A DNA stretch of 64,000 bases from Acidobacteriota bacterium (GTDB taxonomy: Bacteria; Acidobacteriota; Vicinamibacteria; Marinacidobacterales; Marinacidobacteraceae), in the NCBI GenBank assembly GCA_022826825.1, contig JAJDUD010000063.1:124001-188000 (forward strand). The letters are read 5' to 3'. Position numbers and translations under genes: made by a program. The notes beneath the pieces are model-generated. The model saw only the letters and a list, made by a program, of their open reading frames with translations, did no database searches and was not told where the DNA came from. The number at the start of each line of letters is the position of its first letter. Within the stretch, counting starts at the first letter, position 1. Positions 40,063-49,166 of the stretch are shown here, piece by piece.

Positions 40063-41523
40063 ATGAAACGACTGCTGCTCGCGGCGCTCGCCGCCTTCGC
40101 CGTCCTCGCCGCGGCGCCGGTATCCGGAGAGGAACGTCCCGCCGAAACCGACGCTTCCGCGAACTGGCCCCGCTTCCGGGGGCCTCTGGCAAACCCGGTG
40201 GGCACGCACCCGGACCTGCCGATCACCTGGTCGCGGACCGAAAACGTCGAGTGGGCCGCCTCGGTGCCCGGGGTGGGTTGGTCATCCCCGGTGGTCTGGG
40301 GGAACCGGATCTTCCTGACCGCCGCCACCAGCCCGCAGGAGATGAAGGGACCGTCGCTCGGGACCGATTTCAGCAACAACTACATCGCCGAACTGCGCGC
40401 CCAGGGGCTGCCCCCCGAGGAAGTCAATCGGCGCCTGTTCGCGCGCGACCGCGAACTGCCCGAGGAAGTCGTGATCGGCCTTCACGTCTACTGTCTCGAC
40501 CTCGAGACGGGGGCCATGCTCTGGGAACGGGAGCTGTACCGCGGGCAGCCGCTCGGGGGCCGGCACCGGAAGAACAGCTACGCCTCCGAAACGCCGGTGA
40601 CCGACGGGACGAACGTCTATGCCTATTTCACGCACCACGGACTGTTCGCTTTCGACATGGAAGGGAACCCGGCGTGGGACACCCCGCTCGCGGCGCATCC
40701 GACCGTCCGTGACTTCGGCACCGGCGCCTCGCCGGCGCTCCACGGAGACCGCCTCTACGTCCTGAACGACAACGAGGAGTCGGGTTTCCTCGCCGCTTTC
40801 GACAAGCGCAGCGGAACCGAACTCTGGCGCACCCCGCGCGAGATCACCGAAAGGCGCAGGACCGGCTGGTCCACTCCCTTCGTCTGGGAGAACGAGGTGC
40901 GCAGCGAGATCGTGACCATGGGCCCGGGCATCGTGATCAGCTACGACTTCGAGGGCAATCCGTTATGGCACATGAAGCGCATGGCGGGAAGTCCGATCCA
41001 GAGCCCCTTCGCGTGGGAGGGGCGCCTGTTCATCTCCGCCGGCGCCTCGGGCGGCCAGTTCCGGCCGCTCGCCGCGATCCGTCCCGGAGGAGCGGGAGAC
41101 ATCACCCCCGCCGAAGGCTCCGACTCGAACGAGCACGTCGTCTGGTACGACCGCCTCGCCGGCGGGACCTACCTGCCGACCCCCGTGATCTATGACGGGG
41201 CTCTCTACGTGCTCTATTCGCGCGGCATCTTCGCCCGCTACGACGTGGATACCGGCGAACGGGTCTATCGCTCCCGCATCGCGGAGGGCGCCGCCGCCTT
41301 CACCGCCTCGCCGTGGGCCTACGGGGGATACGTCTTCGCGCTCGGGGAAGAGGGCGACACCTTCGTGATCGAGGCCGGCGACGAGTACCGCCTGGCCGGC
41401 GTCAACGATCTGGGCGACTGGAGCCTCGCCTCCCCGGCCATCGTGGGAGACCGCCTCCTGATCCGTACCCAGAACCACCTCTATTCCATTCGCAGGCAGG
41501 CGGAAGCCGCGGTGCAGCCCTGA
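40063..41523 (+). CDS. PQQ-like beta-propeller protein, exported
   Basis: A 486-aa protein with a signal peptide ('MKRLLLAALAAFAVLAAAPVSG') and an eight-bladed-type propeller. It opens with 'WPRFRGPLANPVG' and 'SRTENVEWAASVPGVGWSSPVVWGNRIFLT' in pattern, which mark the outer-membrane-assembly-like PQQ group common in Planctomycetes and Acidobacteria, followed by blades such as 'VYCLDLETGAMLWERELY', 'FDKRSGTELWRTP' and 'RYDVDTGERVYRSRI'. The blades lack the usual dehydrogenase residues, so it is likely a binding or scaffold protein. It follows DUF1028 by ten bases in one transcript. Confidence 0.85.
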   Translation: MKRLLLAALAAFAVLAAAPVSGEERPAETDASANWPRFRGPLANPVGTHPDLPITWSRTENVEWAASVPGVGWSSPVVWGNRIFLTAATSPQEMKGPSLGTDFSNNYIAELRAQGLPPEEVNRRLFARDRELPEEVVIGLHVYCLDLETGAMLWERELYRGQPLGGRHRKNSYASETPVTDGTNVYAYFTHHGLFAFDMEGNPAWDTPLAAHPTVRDFGTGASPALHGDRLYVLNDNEESGFLAAFDKRSGTELWRTPREITERRRTGWSTPFVWENEVRSEIVTMGPGIVISYDFEGNPLWHMKRMAGSPIQSPFAWEGRLFISAGASGGQFRPLAAIRPGGAGDITPAEGSDSNEHVVWYDRLAGGTYLPTPVIYDGALYVLYSRGIFARYDVDTGERVYRSRIAEGAAAFTASPWAYGGYVFALGEEGDTFVIEAGDEYRLAGVNDLGDWSLASPAIVGDRLLIRTQNHLYSIRRQAEAAVQP

Positions 41524-41536
41524 CGCCAGCGCTTGC

Positions 41537-42481
41537 GTGCTGAGGCCCGCCCGGTTCCGGCGCGGCCTCGGTGCGGCGCTCGTCTGCCTCGGGGTCCTCG
41601 CGGGATGCCGCGGCCCGGGGGCGTCCGACCCTGCTGCGAGCCCGCGCGTCCGCTTCATCGTGCCGCTCGGCGGGGTTCCCGGCCGGGACTGGGTGATCAA
41701 CAACTACGTGGATCGGGATCCGGGGGCCGGCGTCCGCGACTATCGCGGCGGCCACAGGAGCTACAACCGCCACCAGGGCACCGATTGGGACGTGCCCAAC
41801 TTTCGCTGGATGGATCGTGGTTTCCCCGTTGTGGCCGCCGCGGACGGCCGGGTGACCGCGACGCACGACGGCGAGTTCGACCGGAACGTCTCCTGTGGGT
41901 TTCTCGGCATCCTGAAGCAGCCGAACCTCGTTGAGCTGACCCACGCGGACGGAACGCGTTCGCTCTATCTCCACCTCCGCCGGGGGTCGGTGAAGGTCGC
42001 GGTCGGGCAGAAAGTCGCCGCCGGAGAGCCGCTGGGAGCGATCGGGAGTTCCGGCTGTTCCACGGCGCCGCATCTCCATTTCGAAGTGCGCGGCCCCGAT
42101 GGGGCGATCCTCGATCCCTTCCAGCCCAACCTGTGGACGGATCCCCCGCCCTACGCGACCGCGCTCGCCGTGATGGACCTGGTCGTCCGGAACGGGCCCA
42201 TCGAGGGCGAGGACGCGCTGAAGGACCCACCGCCGAATGCGGAGCGCATCTCTCCGCACGAGACGCTCGGCATCGGCCTGTCCCTCGCCGGAGGATCTCC
42301 CGGGGACCGGATCGAGGTGCTGCTCGAGGGAGCCGCCCAACCGGCAATCGTCGCCTCCGTCCCCGGCGAACCGCCCCATAGCTACTGGTTCTGGAACCTG
42401 CCTCCCGACCGGCATCGCGGAACCCGCCGCATCACTGTCCACGCGCGCGGCAAAGTCCTCGCCAGCCACGAACTGCGCTGA
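41537..42481 (+). CDS. M23 family metallopeptidase lipoprotein
   Basis: A 314-aa lipoprotein (lipobox L21-A-G-C24) with a LytM/M23 zinc endopeptidase domain. Zinc ligands are H79 and D83 of 'HQGTDWD' and the second His of the 'HLH' motif (H179/H181, 'APHLHFE'). Typical surroundings are 'PVVAAADGRVTATHDGEF' and 'VAVGQKVAAGEPLGAIGSSG'. With the catalytic residues complete it probably cuts peptidoglycan cross-links or peptides. A C-terminal beta domain of ~90 residues follows. GTG start, 13 bp after the PQQ-propeller gene. Confidence 0.9.
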   Translation: MLRPARFRRGLGAALVCLGVLAGCRGPGASDPAASPRVRFIVPLGGVPGRDWVINNYVDRDPGAGVRDYRGGHRSYNRHQGTDWDVPNFRWMDRGFPVVAAADGRVTATHDGEFDRNVSCGFLGILKQPNLVELTHADGTRSLYLHLRRGSVKVAVGQKVAAGEPLGAIGSSGCSTAPHLHFEVRGPDGAILDPFQPNLWTDPPPYATALAVMDLVVRNGPIEGEDALKDPPPNAERISPHETLGIGLSLAGGSPGDRIEVLLEGAAQPAIVASVPGEPPHSYWFWNLPPDRHRGTRRITVHARGKVLASHELR

Positions 42482-42523
42482 CCACGACGTCCGAAGAGCC
42501 CTGCTCTACCGGCCCCCGAACGA

Positions 42524-42823
42524 TCAGCGAGGCTCGGTCCGGCCCGCCTCCCGGGCAAACCACACCGCCGCCTTTTTCAGAATGTCGATTTCCTCCTCGA
42601 GTTGGCGGATCCTGGCCTTGGCCTCGCGAAGTTCCCGCCGCTCGCCCTCGCTCCAGCCGTCGGGTGCACCGTCTTCCGATTCAGCTGCCGTCACCCAGTT
42701 CCGAATGGCCTGCGCGCTGGGATCAAACTCGCGCGACAACTCTTCCGGGGTACGCCCGCTTCGGACCAGATCGATCATCTGCCGCCGGAACTCTTCCGAA
42801 TAGCGGCGAAGCCTCTTGGTCAT
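42524..42823 (-). CDS. IS3-family transposase OrfA
   Basis: A 99-residue OrfA: helix-turn-helix 'RYSEEFRRQMIDLVRSGRTPEELSREF' in pattern, 'AIRNWV', and a leucine-zipper tail with 'RQLEEEIDILKKAAVWFARE', which is the usual end of IS3/IS911 OrfA proteins just before the -1 frameshift into OrfB. The coding sequence is intact, but there is no OrfB after it, so it cannot catalyse transposition by itself. A sigma-70-like promoter lies about 120 bp upstream. Confidence 0.88.
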   Translation of the reverse strand: MTKRLRRYSEEFRRQMIDLVRSGRTPEELSREFDPSAQAIRNWVTAAESEDGAPDGWSEGERRELREAKARIRQLEEEIDILKKAAVWFAREAGRTEPR

Positions 42824-42940
42824 TCTTCCCTGTCTCCTCATGCCGGCGGACTGCCGCCGGTCGCTTCGAGTTGGCCGCGATCGCTCCTCGCACCAACCGC
42901 AGCAAATGGGGTCGGGGCGGATTCCATCGTTGACCCGCCT

Positions 42941-42968
42941 ATCTTACCCCGTTTTCGTGGCCAGTCAA
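42941..42968 (-). promoter_or_regulatory. Sigma-70-like promoter of the IS3 orfA
   Basis: On the minus strand TTGACT (42963-42968) is followed after 16 bp by TAAGAT (42941-42946), good matches to -35 and -10 boxes in an otherwise GC-rich region. It points at orfA, whose start is 118 bp downstream. Confidence 0.45.
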
Positions 42969-43644
42969 TACTTTGGGAGACGAAACCTCCCAAGTTTCCC
43001 CAAAACACTGACCCGAGGCGGTCGGCGAGCCGCTGCCGCGCCCCTGCCGGCGGAGCGTTGACCGTTTCGAGGGAGACCGTCGGCGCCCGTGGGCAACCCG
43101 GCGCCGGCCGTCGCTCCGATGTCCCACGGCGCACGCCAGGTATCGCGTCGATGGGCTGCCGCCGCCAGCGGAACCTCGCCGGGAAGCGGCGGCTCGCGGA
43201 ATGACTCTGGCTGAACCCGGGGAGCGACGCCGGCCGCTGCTCCGGCCGGGACCGCTGCGCCCAACCGAATCCACGCTGAATTGTGTGTCATTGGTGTACG
43301 CAATGGTGTAAATTGTTGTGATATTCGCGCACTAGTCGTTGTGTCGCTTGGGGGTACTTTGGGCAAGTGACGGCGCCACCGATGCAATGGATCCACTTTG
43401 GTCCAGTAGACAGTCCACCGTCGCCACCCGGGTTCCGCAAGGGCGCGATGTTTGACGCGGCCGGCAGCCCGAGGTTCCAGGTCCCCACCCGCCGAGTTAC
43501 GGAGGATCGGCGGGCCTGGGCCGTTACCGCAACCGCGGCGGGTTTCCCTGCCCGGGCGGGCGGGAGCGGGTGAAGGCCACCACTCCCGGCCCGGGAACGG
43601 CGCCAATCGGGAGCGACGGCCCGCTGGGCGCGGTGGATCACAAG

Positions 43645-43979
43645 GTGATCTACCGCTTCATGGATCTTCACAAGGGCGACCACCGCATTGCGACCATGGC
43701 CCGGGTCCTCGGAGTCTCACGGAGCGGCTATTACGCCTGGAAGACGCGGCCGGTCAGTTCCCGGGCACGGACGGACGAGCGGCTCAAGAAGGAAATCAGC
43801 AGTGTCCACGCGCGCCACCAGGGAGCCTACGGCGCCCCTCGCATCCACGGTGAACTGCAACGGCGGGGCTGGAAGGTGAGCCGTAAGCGGGTGGCCCGGC
43901 TGATGCGGGAACTGGGAATTCACGGGCTCGCCCGGCGATCGCGCCGCGACGGCCGAGGGCTGGCGGACACCGGGTAGTC
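43645..43979 (+). pseudogene. IS3-family OrfB, N-terminal fragment
   Basis: The frame reads 'VIYRFMDLHKGDHRIATMARVLGVSRSGYYAW' in pattern, then 'VHARHQGAYGAPRIHGELQRRGWKVSRKRVARLMRE' in pattern, which is the HTH_21 region found at the start of IS3 OrfB. It stops at 'RDGRGLADTG', before the DDE integrase core, so catalytic residues are gone. The open frame before 43645 does not resemble OrfB. Confidence 0.8.
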
Positions 43980-44094
43980 CCGCGGCCCGGCATCTGCTTG
44001 GCCGCATGCGGAGCACGGATCGGCGGGACACGCACAAGAGTCGGGACGGATCTCCGCCGCGTGCGCTCCCGGTGGAGCGGGGCGCGCGCTCCCG

Positions 44095-46686
44095 TCAGGC
44101 GGGCCGCAGCTGCCGGCCGATCCGGGTCCACAGCCAGGGAACGCGGCGGACCGAAAGATCAAGCAGATAGGCGATCAGCCCCAGCAGGGCCAGCAGCGGC
44201 CACAGGGCCCGCGAGCGCACCACCCGGTCACCAGCGGTCGCGAGCACCTGCGCCGGGGTCGGCGCCACCACGCCACCCGTCTCCGCGGCCAGCGCGGCAA
44301 GGGCTTCGTCGTCCGCCGGCAGGAAGCGGTATTCGTCGGGATAGCTCAGATGGATGGCCCGCTCGAGGTCGGCCCCTTCGGCAAGGTCGTCCGGAAGGGA
44401 CTCGCCGACGATCCGGAAGCGCGCCGTGTCGCCGGGACGCAGGTCAAGCGGAACCTCGGCCTCGAACCGTCCCGGGCCGGTCTGCCGGATCGTGGTGCGG
44501 CCCACGAGTCCCGCGTAGGAGATCTCGAGTTCGGGCGCCACGTCTTCGGGATAGCTCCCATCCTCGCGGATCAACGACAGGCTCACGTCGGCGGCGTTCC
44601 CGCGCCGTGACACCTCGAAATCGAGATCGGCCCCCTCGCCGCGGCGCATCGCGTCCCGCACCACCTGCGTCCAGAACTTGCCGTAACCGTCCCATTCCAC
44701 CCAGTCGGCGGCCCAGCGATTCTTGCAGTCGGAGGCGAACAGGGACGACCGGCCGAGTCCGTATTGCCAGCGGGCGAGGAGCGGCTCCTCGTCGGGGCCT
44801 TCCAGAAGCACCTCCGCGGTGTCCTTCGCCATCGTCGCCACGAAGCCCTTGAGTTCCGGGGCGGCGGCGAAGTCCAGGCCCTCGAGCACTCGCGCCATCT
44901 GCCGCACCACCGGACGGAACGGCTCTTCGACCAGGGTTGCGTCGAGGGCGATCTGGGTTTCCTCGACAAAGATCTGCTGCACCCGACCCGCGTCCCGGAT
45001 GAAGTAGCTGCGTCCGTCGCCCCATTCCGCGATGTCCGAGAGCAGTTCCCGGTCAGCCTCTTCCCCCACCGCGACGGTCGAGATGGTGATCTCGTCCTCC
45101 ATCATCCGGGTGACGAGCTCCTCGTAGTCGTCGGGATAGGTCTTCCCGTCCGAGAGCAGGATCACGTGCTTGACCTTGGAAGGACTCTCGGTGAGCTGCT
45201 CGTAGGCGCGGTCGAGGGCGGGATAGATGTTCGTCTGGGCGCTCGCCTGGATCCGGCTGATCCCCTCCTTGATCCACTCCCGGTCGGCGACCAGTTGCAG
45301 GGGAATGGTGGTGTAGGGATTCCAGTCGAACGTCACGACACCGAAGCGGTGCGTGTCTTCGAGCAGGTCCAGCGCGGCCTTGGTGGCTTCCTTGGCCAGC
45401 GCGATCTTCCTCCCGTACATGCTGTAGGACTTGTCCAGCACGATGACGAGGGACAGGTCCTTCCACTTTTCCTCGATCTGGAAGTCCACCGGCAGCGCCT
45501 CTTCGAGCACCGATTCCGAGTATCCGTCCTCCCCGTAGCTGGACTCGCCCGCGGCGAAGACCAGTCCCCCGCCCTCGTCGCGGACGTAGCTCGCAACCTG
45601 CTCCATCACCGGCTCGGGGAGGCGGTCCGGGGCCACGTCGCTCAACACCACGGCGTCCCAGGTGTTGAGATCGAGGCGGGGAAGCGCCGACGCCGGGGCC
45701 GTGTTCACCGTGACGCCCTCGGACTCGAGCGCGCTCCTGAGATACCGGGCGCTCTCGGGCTGTCCCTCGACGTAGAGCACGCTCGACTCCTCTTCCACCG
45801 GCACTTCGACCGCTCGCCGGTCGTTGACGGGAAGCCGGTCGCCGGCCACCCGGATCTCGGCCTCGAGCACCGTCATGCCCGGGTCCTCGATGCGCACCGG
45901 CACCGGAACGGTCGAAGCGCCGGGCGGGAGTTCGACCTCGATGGCGGACAGCACCTCTCCGTCGGCGAGAACGCGGATCTCCGCCGGGCCTCCGGCAGCG
46001 GAGAACACCTCGGCTTCGACCCCGGTCATCTCTCCCGCCCGCACGGTCGGCGGCAACCGGATCGCGTTCACGAAGCCGCCGCCGTCGCTCCGCACGCCGG
46101 ACGGGGCCGGGAAGACCCGCACGCCCGCCTCCTTGAGGAACGCCAGGGCCGCGGCCGTATCGCCTTCCGTCTCCCTGCCGTCGCTGAACAGCACCACCCG
46201 CTTCAGCCGGTCCGGGGGGAGGCGCGCCGCGGCGTGGCGAAGCGCCGCCTCGATATTCGTACGGCCTTGATCGAGCGCGTCCGGGGGCGGCAGCCCCGCC
46301 GCCGCACCGCTGTCGAAGACCTGGACCTCCAGCAGCGCGTCCGCATCCGGCACGGACACCGCGCGGTCGGCAAAGGCCACGAAGTGCGCGTCTTCGCTGC
46401 CCAGCGCCCGGCTGGCCTCCCGGGCCCAGGCGACCGCGTCCTGCATCGACCCCGAAGCCACGCTGCGGGATACATCCACCACGAACGCGACGGCGACCTC
46501 CCGCGATCCGGCGCGGATTACCGGCCGGCAGAGCGCGAGCAGCAGGAACGCCGCGGCGAGCAGGCGCAGCGCCAGCGAGGCGCGCAGCCGCAGCTTTGGC
46601 CAGCGGAGGTCCGACCTGAGCGCCACCAGCACCACCACGCCGAGGAGCGGCAGCAGCAAAAGCGGCCAGAGGGCTTCGAAGGTCAT
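44095..46686 (-). CDS. Large VWA/GATase-like membrane protein
   Basis: An 863-aa membrane-anchored protein. Two N-terminal helices (about residues 8-22 and 38-52) precede a first VWA domain with MIDAS D71-V-S73-R-S75, a GATase/ThuA-like middle region ('WDAVVLSDVAPDRLPEPVMEQVASYVRDEGGGLVF' in pattern), a second VWA domain with D418-K-S420-Y-S422, and a final membrane helix near residue 835 ('LWPLLALLGLIAYLLDLSVRRVPW' in pattern). The layout resembles BatA-related proteins and planctomycete/acidobacterial 'glutamine amidotransferase' VWA proteins. Metal-dependent ligand binding at the cell surface is likely; role unknown. ATG start. Confidence 0.82.
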   Translation of the reverse strand: MTFEALWPLLLLPLLGVVVLVALRSDLRWPKLRLRASLALRLLAAAFLLLALCRPVIRAGSREVAVAFVVDVSRSVASGSMQDAVAWAREASRALGSEDAHFVAFADRAVSVPDADALLEVQVFDSGAAAGLPPPDALDQGRTNIEAALRHAAARLPPDRLKRVVLFSDGRETEGDTAAALAFLKEAGVRVFPAPSGVRSDGGGFVNAIRLPPTVRAGEMTGVEAEVFSAAGGPAEIRVLADGEVLSAIEVELPPGASTVPVPVRIEDPGMTVLEAEIRVAGDRLPVNDRRAVEVPVEEESSVLYVEGQPESARYLRSALESEGVTVNTAPASALPRLDLNTWDAVVLSDVAPDRLPEPVMEQVASYVRDEGGGLVFAAGESSYGEDGYSESVLEEALPVDFQIEEKWKDLSLVIVLDKSYSMYGRKIALAKEATKAALDLLEDTHRFGVVTFDWNPYTTIPLQLVADREWIKEGISRIQASAQTNIYPALDRAYEQLTESPSKVKHVILLSDGKTYPDDYEELVTRMMEDEITISTVAVGEEADRELLSDIAEWGDGRSYFIRDAGRVQQIFVEETQIALDATLVEEPFRPVVRQMARVLEGLDFAAAPELKGFVATMAKDTAEVLLEGPDEEPLLARWQYGLGRSSLFASDCKNRWAADWVEWDGYGKFWTQVVRDAMRRGEGADLDFEVSRRGNAADVSLSLIREDGSYPEDVAPELEISYAGLVGRTTIRQTGPGRFEAEVPLDLRPGDTARFRIVGESLPDDLAEGADLERAIHLSYPDEYRFLPADDEALAALAAETGGVVAPTPAQVLATAGDRVVRSRALWPLLALLGLIAYLLDLSVRRVPWLWTRIGRQLRPA

Positions 46687-46832
46687 GGATTACGGAAGCG
46701 GGAACCCGGAATCCTATGCGCGCCGGCTTGATCGCGGCTCATCCAGCCCCCCCGGCGCGGCGGCCGGCCGGCCGGCGTGGCAACAATCCGGGCGTTTCGG
46801 CTAATTTCGGCAGACCGTCAAGGAGTTCCGCC

Positions 46833-48932
46833 ATGCCTCGTCCGTCGCTTCCTCTCCGCCGGATTCCCGGCGCCGCGTTCCGGGTTGCCGCGCTTTCCGG
46901 TCTCGCTTTCGCCGCCGCCTCCGCCCGTCCGGCGCCGCAGGCCGCATCCATCGTGATCGAACCCGACGCGCTGACCCTCGAAGTGGGGGAAACGGCGCAA
47001 CTCTCGGCCACCGTGACGGACGCGGCGGGGAATCCGGTCGCGGACGCGCGGGTGGTCTTCTTCTCCGGCAACCGGCGGGCGTTGACCGTGACGCCGGGCG
47101 GACACGTCTCCGCGAACCAGCCGGGGGATCACGAAGTCACGGCGCTGCTGCCGGACCAGGCGTTCGACGGCAACTGGGACTACTACAGCAGCCGGGATCC
47201 CGGGCTGCGGGCTTCGATCCGGGTGAGCGTGAGCACGCCCGCGTTGTCCGACATCTTCTTCGAGAGCGCGCCGCCCCGGGTCTGGGCGGGCACCGAGGTG
47301 CGGTTCCCGCTCGCGGGACGCGACGCGGCGGGACAGGTCAGCCGCGGACTCGAGGCGGGCTACGCGACGAGCGACAACAGCGTCGCCGTGGTGGACCAGG
47401 TCGGCATGGTGTCCTTCCTCACCACCGGGTCGGTGCAGGTGGCCGCCATGCACGGCGAAATGACGATCTACCACGAAGTGGAGGTCCTGCCCAACCCGAC
47501 CGCGCGGCTGGCCCTCGAGGCGCCGGACCGGACCGAGGTCCGCACCGGCGACGTGCTGCAGTTCCGGGCAGCCGCGCTCGATGCCTCGGGGAACGAGACC
47601 CGGGGTCCGGCGATCCGGTTCGCGGTGGAGTCCCGTCCGGACCCGTTCCGGCCGGAGTCGCTGGGGGCCGGCGCCGCGGCCCAGGTGACCCCCGACGGGC
47701 GGTTCGTCGCCGAGCAGCCCGGGGTGTACACCGTGGTGGCGATGAGCGGCGACCGGCTGGCCCGCCGGACGGTCCGGGTGGTCCCCCGCAATGTCGAGCG
47801 CGAGGTCGAGTTCCTCGGGCACGCCCGGGTCTCCGACCGGGTGACCGGAGACCTCTGGGTCTGGGAAGGCGTGGACGGGCGCGACTACGCGGTGCACGGC
47901 ACCTGGAACGCCGAGGGACACGCTTACTTCTACGACGTCACCGACCCCCGGAACATGGAACTCATCGACACGGTCCAGGTGGACGCCCGGACCGTGAACG
48001 ACGTGAAGGTCTCCGAGGACGGGACCCTGTGCGTGATCAGCCGCGAAGGAGCGTCCAACCGGCGAAACGGAATCGTGATGATCGACTGCACCGACCCGCA
48101 CAATGCCGAGGTCCTCAGCGCCTTCGACCAGGGGCTCACCGGCGGGGTGCACAACGTCTTCGTCGACAACAACCACGTCTACGCGGTCAACAACGGCCGG
48201 CGCTGGGACGTAGTGAACGTGGAGGATCCCCGGAATCCCTTCCGGGTCTCGCGCTTCGAGACGGACACCCCGGGCCGTTCGGTGCACGACGTCTGGATCC
48301 GGGACGGCATCGCCTACCAGGGCGGCCGCAGCGACGGCCTCATCATGGTGGACGTGGGCGGCGGCGGCATGGGCGGGAGCCCCAACACTCCGGTGGAGAT
48401 GGGGCGCTACCCGCAGATCACCGGCTGGAACCACGCGGTGTGGCCCTTCCGCAGCCCCTCGACCGGCAAGCTCTACGTGATCGGCGGCGACGAGGCCTTC
48501 TACCTGAATCCGCGCCGGCCCGACGCGGGCGGCATCCTCTGGGAGGAGGGCATCCCCTCGCGCGCCAAGGGCTGGCTCCACTTCGTGGACTTCACCGACC
48601 CGCAGAACCCCGAAGAGGTCGCCCGCTTCGAACTCGCCGACTCCGGGCCCCATAACCTCTGGGTCGACTGGGAAGAGGAGATCATGTACGTCGGCTACTA
48701 CGACGCCGGACTCCGGGTGGTGGACGTGTCGGGCGACCTGCTCGGGGACCTCTATCGCCAGGGGCGCCAGATCGCCCGCTTCTTCCCCGAGGACAACGAG
48801 GGCTTCCTCGCGAACGCCGCCTTCACCTGGGGCCCGCAGCCCCACAAGGGCACGATCTTCCTGGCCGATTTCAACAGCGGCCTCTGGGCGGTGCGGCTGA
48901 AGGATCCCGAGCCGGACACCGGGGGGAACTGA
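46833..48932 (+). CDS. Secreted Ig-like plus LVIVD-repeat beta-propeller protein
   Basis: A 699-aa exported protein. After the signal peptide come BIG2-type Ig-like domains ('ALTLEVGETAQLSATVTDAAGNPVADARV' in pattern near residue 50, a second near residue 150 and a third near 230), then LVIVD repeats ('AYFYDVTDPRNMELIDTV', 'IVMIDCTDPHNAEVLSAF', 'WDVVNVEDPRNPFRVSRFE', 'LRVVDVSGD'), which form a beta-propeller found on bacterial surfaces. An AAGGAG ribosome site lies eight bases before the chosen ATG; the frame is open further upstream but without a leader. Eight bases separate it from the next small gene. Confidence 0.85.
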   Translation: MPRPSLPLRRIPGAAFRVAALSGLAFAAASARPAPQAASIVIEPDALTLEVGETAQLSATVTDAAGNPVADARVVFFSGNRRALTVTPGGHVSANQPGDHEVTALLPDQAFDGNWDYYSSRDPGLRASIRVSVSTPALSDIFFESAPPRVWAGTEVRFPLAGRDAAGQVSRGLEAGYATSDNSVAVVDQVGMVSFLTTGSVQVAAMHGEMTIYHEVEVLPNPTARLALEAPDRTEVRTGDVLQFRAAALDASGNETRGPAIRFAVESRPDPFRPESLGAGAAAQVTPDGRFVAEQPGVYTVVAMSGDRLARRTVRVVPRNVEREVEFLGHARVSDRVTGDLWVWEGVDGRDYAVHGTWNAEGHAYFYDVTDPRNMELIDTVQVDARTVNDVKVSEDGTLCVISREGASNRRNGIVMIDCTDPHNAEVLSAFDQGLTGGVHNVFVDNNHVYAVNNGRRWDVVNVEDPRNPFRVSRFETDTPGRSVHDVWIRDGIAYQGGRSDGLIMVDVGGGGMGGSPNTPVEMGRYPQITGWNHAVWPFRSPSTGKLYVIGGDEAFYLNPRRPDAGGILWEEGIPSRAKGWLHFVDFTDPQNPEEVARFELADSGPHNLWVDWEEEIMYVGYYDAGLRVVDVSGDLLGDLYRQGRQIARFFPEDNEGFLANAAFTWGPQPHKGTIFLADFNSGLWAVRLKDPEPDTGGN

Positions 48933-48940
48933 GCGCCAGC

Positions 48941-49156
48941 ATGCCTCTCGACGAAACCGCGCGCGGCCTCGGCGGCTTTCTCTTTCGCCGCTTCCAGACG
49001 CTCCGCTTCTTCCTGGGCTCCCTCCGCTTCGTCTTCTTCTTCCTCAGCAGGGGACGCGAGGTGCGGCGCCGCTACGCCGCCGCCGAGCGCTCCGGCGACA
49101 CGATCTGGCTGGACCACGGCCCGTTCGGGAGGGAGCCCGGCGAGCGAAGCGGCTGA
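48941..49156 (+). CDS. Small basic membrane-associated protein of unknown function
   Basis: A 71-aa protein with an aromatic, hydrophobic, Arg-studded middle ('FRRFQTLRFFLGSLRFVFFF') likely to be an amphipathic or membrane-inserted helix, and a charged end. It resembles no family I know. Its position between the LVIVD-repeat gene (8 bp upstream) and the 4Fe-4S protein (10 bp downstream) on one strand suggests it belongs to that operon; a membrane anchor for the iron-sulfur protein is one untested idea. Confidence 0.6.
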   Translation: MPLDETARGLGGFLFRRFQTLRFFLGSLRFVFFFLSRGREVRRRYAAAERSGDTIWLDHGPFGREPGERSG

Positions 49157-49166
49157 CCGGCGCCCG

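Larger units (their letters stand above)
42524..43979. mobile_element. IS3-family debris: orfA and an orfB fragment pointing away from each other
   Basis: A complete-looking IS3 orfA on the minus strand (42524-42823) has lost its orfB, since the M23 gene begins 43 bp beyond its end. An orfB fragment (43645-43979) lies 0.8 kb away on the plus strand. In an intact element the two genes lie in the same direction and overlap, so this is a rearranged or twice-inserted relic. The stretch between them (42970-43640) holds no gene I can support; 43285-43345 is distinctly AT-rich for this genome and contains two TGGTGTA repeats 12 bp apart. Confidence 0.7.

Noticed and set aside
42965..43606. Minus-strand frame between the IS3 fragments
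   Set aside because: No recognisable domain, strong R/G/A bias and an unlikely start; treated as non-coding debris.
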